A stretch of DNA of 48,814 bases from an uncultured Thermomicrobium sp. Lineage in GTDB: Bacteria > Chloroflexota > Chloroflexia > Thermomicrobiales > Thermomicrobiaceae. The stretch spans positions 1 through 48,814 of the forward strand of contig CALIMB010000046.1 of NCBI GenBank assembly GCA_938028665.1, written 5' to 3'. The position numbers were made by a program, and so were the translations under genes. Of this stretch, positions 45,893-48,814 are shown one piece after another. The notes under the pieces are model-generated. The model searched no databases. It was not told where the DNA came from and saw only the letters and a program-made list of their open reading frames with translations. The first letter of the stretch is position 1, and every line of letters starts with the position of its first letter.

Positions 45893-46195
45893 TTGCCAAA
45901 CACGAAGTCTGCTGCGAAAGCTTTCCGTCGTTCGGAGCGTCGACGGATCCGTAACCGGATGTGGCGCTCTGCGGCGCGCACATTCATTAAGAAGGCACGA
46001 AAACTCATGGAGGCGGGCGATCTGGAAGCTGCGGCGCGGGCGATCGGGGACGCGATCTCGACACTCGATCGCGCAGCAGCGAAAGGGGTTATTCACAAGA
46101 ACAATGCTGCGCGTCGCAAGTCTCGTCTGATGAAGCGCTTCAACGCTCTGGTGAAGGCACGCCTGCAACACCAAGAGCAGCAACAGACATCTTGA
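45893..46195 (+). CDS. rpsT: 30S ribosomal protein S20
   Basis: 100-residue S20, which binds 16S rRNA helices 9 and 44. Lys/Arg/Ala-rich helical protein with the family pattern [38 protein letters not shown] and the closing [23 protein letters not shown]-type segment. The start is TTG at 45893, decided by AAGGAACC immediately upstream; a weak TTG start is also used by rpsT of E. coli (UUG), where it limits translation. Convergent with holA 14 bases downstream; divergent from murJ. Confidence 0.95.
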   Translation: MPNTKSAAKAFRRSERRRIRNRMWRSAARTFIKKARKLMEAGDLEAAARAIGDAISTLDRAAAKGVIHKNNAARRKSRLMKRFNALVKARLQHQEQQQTS

Positions 46196-46209
46196 GGGAA
46201 GCAAAGTTA

Positions 46210-47241
46210 CTACTGTGACGATCCGGGCAATGGCCGCGCTTGTTGCCTGAGGGAGAGCAGAGCGGCAACAAGCGCGGCCTCAATATCGGGGACAATACCA
46301 CGCTTAAAACCCGCGTCGATGGTGCGCAACAGTGCGAGTGCCTCGCAAGCCTGTTCTCGGGTTCGCTGGCTTCGCTGCCGTCGCACCTGCGCGATCCTTC
46401 TTGCCGCTAAGCCAGTTACTGCTGCAACGACGTCGGGCGAGAGCTCTGGTTGTGTCAACGCCGCAACCAGACCTTCGAAGTAGCCAGCAAGTTGACCGAG
46501 CAGTAATTCCGGTGGCGTTCCTGTGTCGAGCGCGTGTTCTAGCTCGCGGACGATGACATCAGGATTTCCCCGTTGCACAGCCTCGACGAGTGCCCATTCC
46601 ACGGGTGGTTCATCCGGAGTAACGAAGGTGCGGACGTCGGCCACGCGAATGACGGTCGCTGGGTAGACGGCAACAGCAAGCTTCGCCAGTTCCGTATCGA
46701 TCCGGGTAAGGTCCACCGTGTTTGTCGCGCTCCGATCAAAATCATTGTCAGTTTGACGATCCTGCAGTGCCGTCGGTGCCACAGCCAGGACGAGCTCTTC
46801 CGCTGCATCAGGCTCAATCTCGACACCGTGAACACGTGCTCGCTCTTGAACCCAACGAACGAGCTCCTTCCCCATCGGAACATTACAGCCAATGAATTGA
46901 ACGGATGAGCCCAGGAGGGCAGTTAGCTGCTGGATCATATCCTGGGGGAGCGATGATTCAATCGTAATGAGATGACAGGATTCTGGAAGTGATCGAAGTA
47001 GGTCCGCGAGATCTTGGTCCAAATGATTCAAACGTAGAGCATCTGACAATAATCCCTCAGCCACAATGAGTCGACGCTTGGCAAAGAAAGCAGGCGTTCG
47101 TGCGGCGGCAGCAATTGAAGCAAATGGGGTGCCGGGAAGGAAGCGTGTGGTGGCGAATCCATGCGGGTCTTCGTGATGCGTGAGCGAGACAAGTGCTTCA
47201 CGCCGGAGGAGTTCGCTGTTGCCAAAGAGGACAGTTATCAT
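46210..47241 (-). CDS. holA: DNA polymerase III subunit delta
   Basis: 343-residue HolA, the clamp-loader wrench that opens the beta clamp. The N-terminus (ITVLFGNSELLRREALVSL) matches the delta-type AAA+ domain without functional P-loop; KRRLIVAEGLLSD, FIGCNVPMGKELVRWVQERA and the C-terminal collar region with LLLGQLAGYFEGLVAALTQ and RRIAQVRRQRSQRTREQACEAL-like stretches follow. ATG 47241 is preceded by GGAGGCGAGC. The holA-rpsT convergent pairing is frequent in bacteria. Confidence 0.85.
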   Translation of the reverse strand: MITVLFGNSELLRREALVSLTHHEDPHGFATTRFLPGTPFASIAAAARTPAFFAKRRLIVAEGLLSDALRLNHLDQDLADLLRSLPESCHLITIESSLPQDMIQQLTALLGSSVQFIGCNVPMGKELVRWVQERARVHGVEIEPDAAEELVLAVAPTALQDRQTDNDFDRSATNTVDLTRIDTELAKLAVAVYPATVIRVADVRTFVTPDEPPVEWALVEAVQRGNPDVIVRELEHALDTGTPPELLLGQLAGYFEGLVAALTQPELSPDVVAAVTGLAARRIAQVRRQRSQRTREQACEALALLRTIDAGFKRGIVPDIEAALVAALLSLRQQARPLPGSSQ

Positions 47242-47344
47242 GCTCGCCTCCAGGGACGGACTTTATCATCAGTGTACCGTTCCAAGAAGATGCCGGCGCA
47301 GAGTTGGCATGCCCGGACGCGTCCGCACTACCGAGAGAAGGTAA

Positions 47345-47854
47345 GCGGTTCTCCTGTTCGCCAATATCTTCCCTCTTCCGGAAGGTGGAGTCCGCAGAAA
47401 TGCACCCTTCGCTGTGCCTTTTGCGGAATCTCCGAGCCCCTCGACCAAGCTTGTGAGCCGGTGGTTTGACAAGACAGTGACTGCCTACAGCAATCGGACC
47501 ACCCCTTTGCTCGGCTGGCCAAGGGATACACTCCGGGCAAGTTGTCGCTACCCGTTGGGATTCGATTGTGCGATCCGGCGGAGACGGCATCGTCTTTGCG
47601 GTCGCTGGGCCGTATAGTGCTGTGCCCCCTACCATTGTGATCGCGCATCCGAATGGGTATCGAGCGCTTTACGGACAGATTCTTGAGCTGTCTCCGCATC
47701 AAGTTGGGCAGCGTCTCCAGCGAGGTGATCCAGTCTGTAAAGTCGAAGATCGCGCTTGTTATCAACACGATCGAGCGCGACAGGTTGACGTCGCCATTGA
47801 CGATGCCAGTGTGAGGGGGTATTCAACCGCGTGCCGCAGGTGAAGGCAGGTTGA
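47345..47854 (+). pseudogene. M23 metallopeptidase (LytM-like) remnant
   Basis: The conserved order of an M23 endopeptidase can be read only by changing frame twice. Frame 1 (47345 to about 47510) gives PFAVPFAESPSPSTKLVSRW and TAYSNRTT. Frame 2 (about 47510-47817) gives GQGIHSGQVVA, where active genes have a zinc H-x-G-x-D, then SIVRSGGDGIVFAVAGPYS, IVIAHPNGYRALYGQ and VGQRLQRGDPV, the glycyl-beta core of M23. The second zinc HxH motif is not recognisable. Frame 3 restores FNRVPQVKAG and TGA at 47852-47854, the usual end. The start is lost. Intact relatives cut peptidoglycan cross-links in the envelope. Confidence 0.7.
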
Positions 47855-48260
47855 TATCAGAGAACAGTCGGTTTGTCGCCGCAGGGCATTGATTCGTGTG
47901 ACAGTACGAAAGCTCGTTACGATGGCGAACAGTTTGGGATCAACTAGACAAGATCTTTGGAGGGCGTTTCTCCGTGAGTGGCAGGATACCTGGTCACGGT
48001 GAGTGCGCTGGCGCTACCTCGTATCGATTCTCGCCACCACGTTGTTTAGAGATGCTCGGCAGCTGTCGTTTCCCAAGCAGAGAAGATTGTCGTGCACGCG
48101 ACAACGGTATTCTCCGCGTCGGCTCTCATGTCCAGCTCTGCGACTCCGTTGGCTGTGATGGTTTCGACACCAGCAACCGAGAGATGGAGGAGCCACCGGC
48201 GGGTATGATCCTGGATGAGGGATTTTGGATTCAAGAACTTCTCCCCAGAGACAGCCAAAT

Positions 48261-48503
48261 GCGGCACGCCACAGTGGGTCTGTGGCCGCAGGATGCGGCG
48301 GTGTCTTGGCGTGGGCTGGTGGGGATTGGTTGATCATCAACGACGTCCTGTTGCAATCAGGTGCGTGGCTAGTGAATGTGGAGTCGGGTGAGCGGGGTGA
48401 GATTACTCGAGGGTTGGGTGTTCCTGGACTAAAGTCGTTGCTGTCCCTGATTCGCGTGGAGGGCAAACTGCCCTCTTTAGATGGGATGGTGCAAGCGGCG
48501 TGA
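48261..48503 (+). pseudogene. possible beta-propeller (PD40/TolB-like) fragment
   Basis: An open segment encodes VLAWAGGDWLIIN followed by GAWLVNVESGERGEITRG, the blade pattern of PD40/TolB-type propellers (W-x-x-DG-W-L then LxLVDVxSGExxxLT). In another frame around 48530-48560 a further blade start (YSDSPGRWIAWS) appears, so the gene seems to have decayed by frameshift. No start, ribosome binding site or continuing domain is seen. The rest of 47855-48814 has no other recognisable gene. Call is tentative. Confidence 0.4.
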
Positions 48504-48814
48504 GGATTGGCAATGGAGGAGTGATCGTCTACTCAGATTCACCTGGCCGTTGGATAGCTTGGTCTTTCGCAGAAGAATATGCGGTTCGGTTCCGAGTTCG
48601 GCACTCAGTCGAAGCTCATGTGAGATGGCGATTGGATCGTGTGCATGGCGAGACTTGTCTCTTGGAGTGTTTGCAGGTTGGTGAACTTGCGTGGTGAGGT
48701 GTGGGTTCGGAACCCTGGAGGGCTCACAGGCTAGGGCTGCGGGTGGCTCTGTTGCTCGGCACCAGCCTGCGCCTTCTGAAAGAAGTTCTTTTATTTGTCG
48801 ATCAGTGACCATCC

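Noticed and set aside
47974-48333. 119-codon frame on the + strand
   Set aside because: Low-complexity composition, no ribosome binding site, and the propeller-like signal lies in a different frame.

Overview
The window reads as chromosomal DNA of a moderately GC-rich bacterium, most likely a thermophilic member of the Chloroflexota (Thermomicrobia-like). This rests on recall of protein families, not on a search: a single fused AccD-AccA carboxyltransferase, a T. thermophilus-type manganese catalase remnant, an MglA/roadblock pair beside purine genes, and a NurA/HAS-barrel pair. Most genes have clear Shine-Dalgarno sites. Several nominally long reading frames are 5' extensions, so starts were re-chosen from the ribosome binding sites. 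No insertion sequence, CRISPR array, rRNA or phage was found.

Layout. 1-2010: a ThDP-dependent enzyme with a small unknown partner. 2134-2973: a divergent coiled-coil/J-domain-like protein. 2974-4154: no credible gene. 4155-11086: two FAD oxidoreductases (one LhgO-like), a DUF503 protein, a CBS/zinc-ribbon protein, an MFS exporter, trehalose-phosphatase and an M81 peptidase. 11214-13001: fused accDA. 13241-20413: a polyamine-type ABC transporter whose operon also carries an FAD amine oxidase-like enzyme and an M20 amidohydrolase, probably one uptake-and-degradation unit of unknown substrate. 20441-24388: AI-2E-type permease, lysS, greA, tRNA-Val and RidA. 24542-29884: a tightly packed operon of VanW/G5 protein, DUF2342 zincin, NurA nuclease and a HAS-barrel protein without HerA ATPase.

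29881-35569 (minus strand) runs hflX, roadblock/LC7, purM, MglA-type GTPase, a stand-alone Ppx-type HD protein and purH. A roadblock protein and an MglA GTPase form a known switch, so this cluster interleaves a polarity-type GTPase module with two purine synthesis steps. 35682-37218 holds tRNA-Gln, an orphan IolC-type aldolase-domain gene and a tRNA-Phe/Val/Leu cluster, with strong sigma-70 promoters and terminators.

37491-38914 is a decaying oxidative-stress locus: a Fur/PerR-family pseudogene (two stops, one frameshift) followed by a manganese catalase whose start is frameshifted and whose metal-ligand His is Tyr. 39005-47241 is core housekeeping: murJ-lepA-mazG-aspS on the minus strand, then rpsT and holA, convergent. 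47345-48814 contains a frameshifted M23 peptidase remnant and probable beta-propeller fragments.
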